Shown in pieces: positions 63,883 through 64,000 of a DNA stretch of 64,000 nucleotides. The notes beneath the pieces are model-generated. The model searched no databases. It had not been told where the DNA came from and saw nothing but the letters and a program-made list of their open reading frames with translations. A program made the translations under genes and the position numbers. Source of the DNA: Bacillus spongiae (GTDB taxonomy: Bacteria > Bacillota > Bacilli > Bacillales > Bacillaceae_K); assembly GCF_037120725.1 (NCBI RefSeq), contig NZ_JBBAXC010000009.1:123604-187603 (forward strand), in the 5' to 3' direction. How positions within the stretch are numbered: position 1 is the stretch's first letter; each line of letters begins with the position of its first letter.

Positions 63883-64000
63883 TGACCCCTGAAAGTTAGA
63901 GTTTTAGTTATACTGCTATTAGGTTGGTTTGAGTTCGGTATTGTACTGGACTTAAGCCAGCCAATTTTACTTTTATTCGGTCGTTATTATAGTAATCAAT
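63883..64000 (-). mobile_element. End of an IS3-family insertion sequence (IS150-like), cut by the window edge
   Basis: The element appears to begin with TGACCCCTGAAAGTTAGA at 63883-63900, a terminal inverted repeat starting with TG as in IS3-family elements. It is followed by the 3' end of a transposase gene on the minus strand. The other end and the target duplication lie outside the window. Confidence 0.8.
63908..64000 (-). CDS. IS3-family transposase OrfB, C-terminal 30 residues
   Basis: The frame reads IDYYNNDRIKVKLAGLSPVQ followed by YRTQTNLIAV and a TAA at 63908-63910. The YYNNxRI-K-KL-GLSPVxYR signature is the conserved C-terminus of IS3-group integrase-like transposases, after the catalytic DDE Glu. 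The rest of the gene lies to the right of the window, so integrity cannot be judged. Confidence 0.88.
   Translation of the reverse strand: MDYYNNDRIKVKLAGLSPVQYRTQTNLIAV

Overview
The window comes from a low-GC, endospore-forming Bacillaceae chromosome. It carries spore genes (yutH, lytH, yutC-type lipoprotein, two CotF-like coat proteins, a LysM/GH18 germination-type enzyme). Long blocks follow the Bacillus subtilis order: yutH-G-F-E-D-C, lipA, lytH, yunC-D-E-F, sufCDSUB, metNPQ, yusD-E-F, gcvH, yusI, fadNAE, yuzL, fadM, yusN. The genus cannot be fixed from the sequence alone.

Layout. 1-7 kb: yut genes, a decayed histidine-kinase fragment, lipoyl synthase and the sporulation endopeptidase LytH. 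7-11.2 kb: an insertion relative to B. subtilis, with an NSS-family amino-acid transporter plus its 33-residue MetS-type partner, and an NhaC-family transporter behind a lysine riboswitch. 11.6-20.4 kb: yunC-F and the complete SUF iron-sulfur operon. 21-23.4 kb: an unusual lipoprotein Xaa-Pro peptidase and an unknown membrane protein. 23.7-26.5 kb: metNPQ methionine importer behind a SAM riboswitch. 26.6-29.4 kb: yus genes and glycine cleavage H protein. 29.6-36.5 kb: fatty-acid beta-oxidation operon fadNAE with a perfect FadR-type palindrome, then proline dehydrogenase. 36.7-51.4 kb: coat proteins, acetyltransferases, thioredoxin, Ohr, an AI-2E family permease, an SGNH hydrolase/ABC exporter operon, a spore glycosidase and a DmpA-type peptidase.

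51.5-57 kb is the most interesting part. (1) A methyltransferase and a GNAT acetyltransferase lie behind a 19-codon leader peptide whose stop codon touches the 5' arm of an intrinsic terminator, with further hairpins around its start: the architecture of ribosome-dependent, drug-inducible attenuation. (2) A four-gene operon encodes a membrane-anchored DM13 protein with eight methionine-rich nine-residue repeats, an OmpR-type regulator, a kinase with almost no extracellular sensor, and a surface-anchored MsrA-MsrB fusion. It looks like a Gram-positive counterpart of methionine-rich oxidant-scavenging systems.

57-64 kb: PH-domain protein, MFS transporter, an isolated Fur box, a Cys-rich DUF1540 protein, a GntR regulator with two TGGT-N3-ACCA operators upstream of a fatty-acid hydroxylase, a Fer4_19-CDGSH fusion with a YjdJ-type acetyltransferase, LtrA, an FMN reductase, and the end of an IS3-family element at the right edge. 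I recognised no rRNA, tRNA or CRISPR array.
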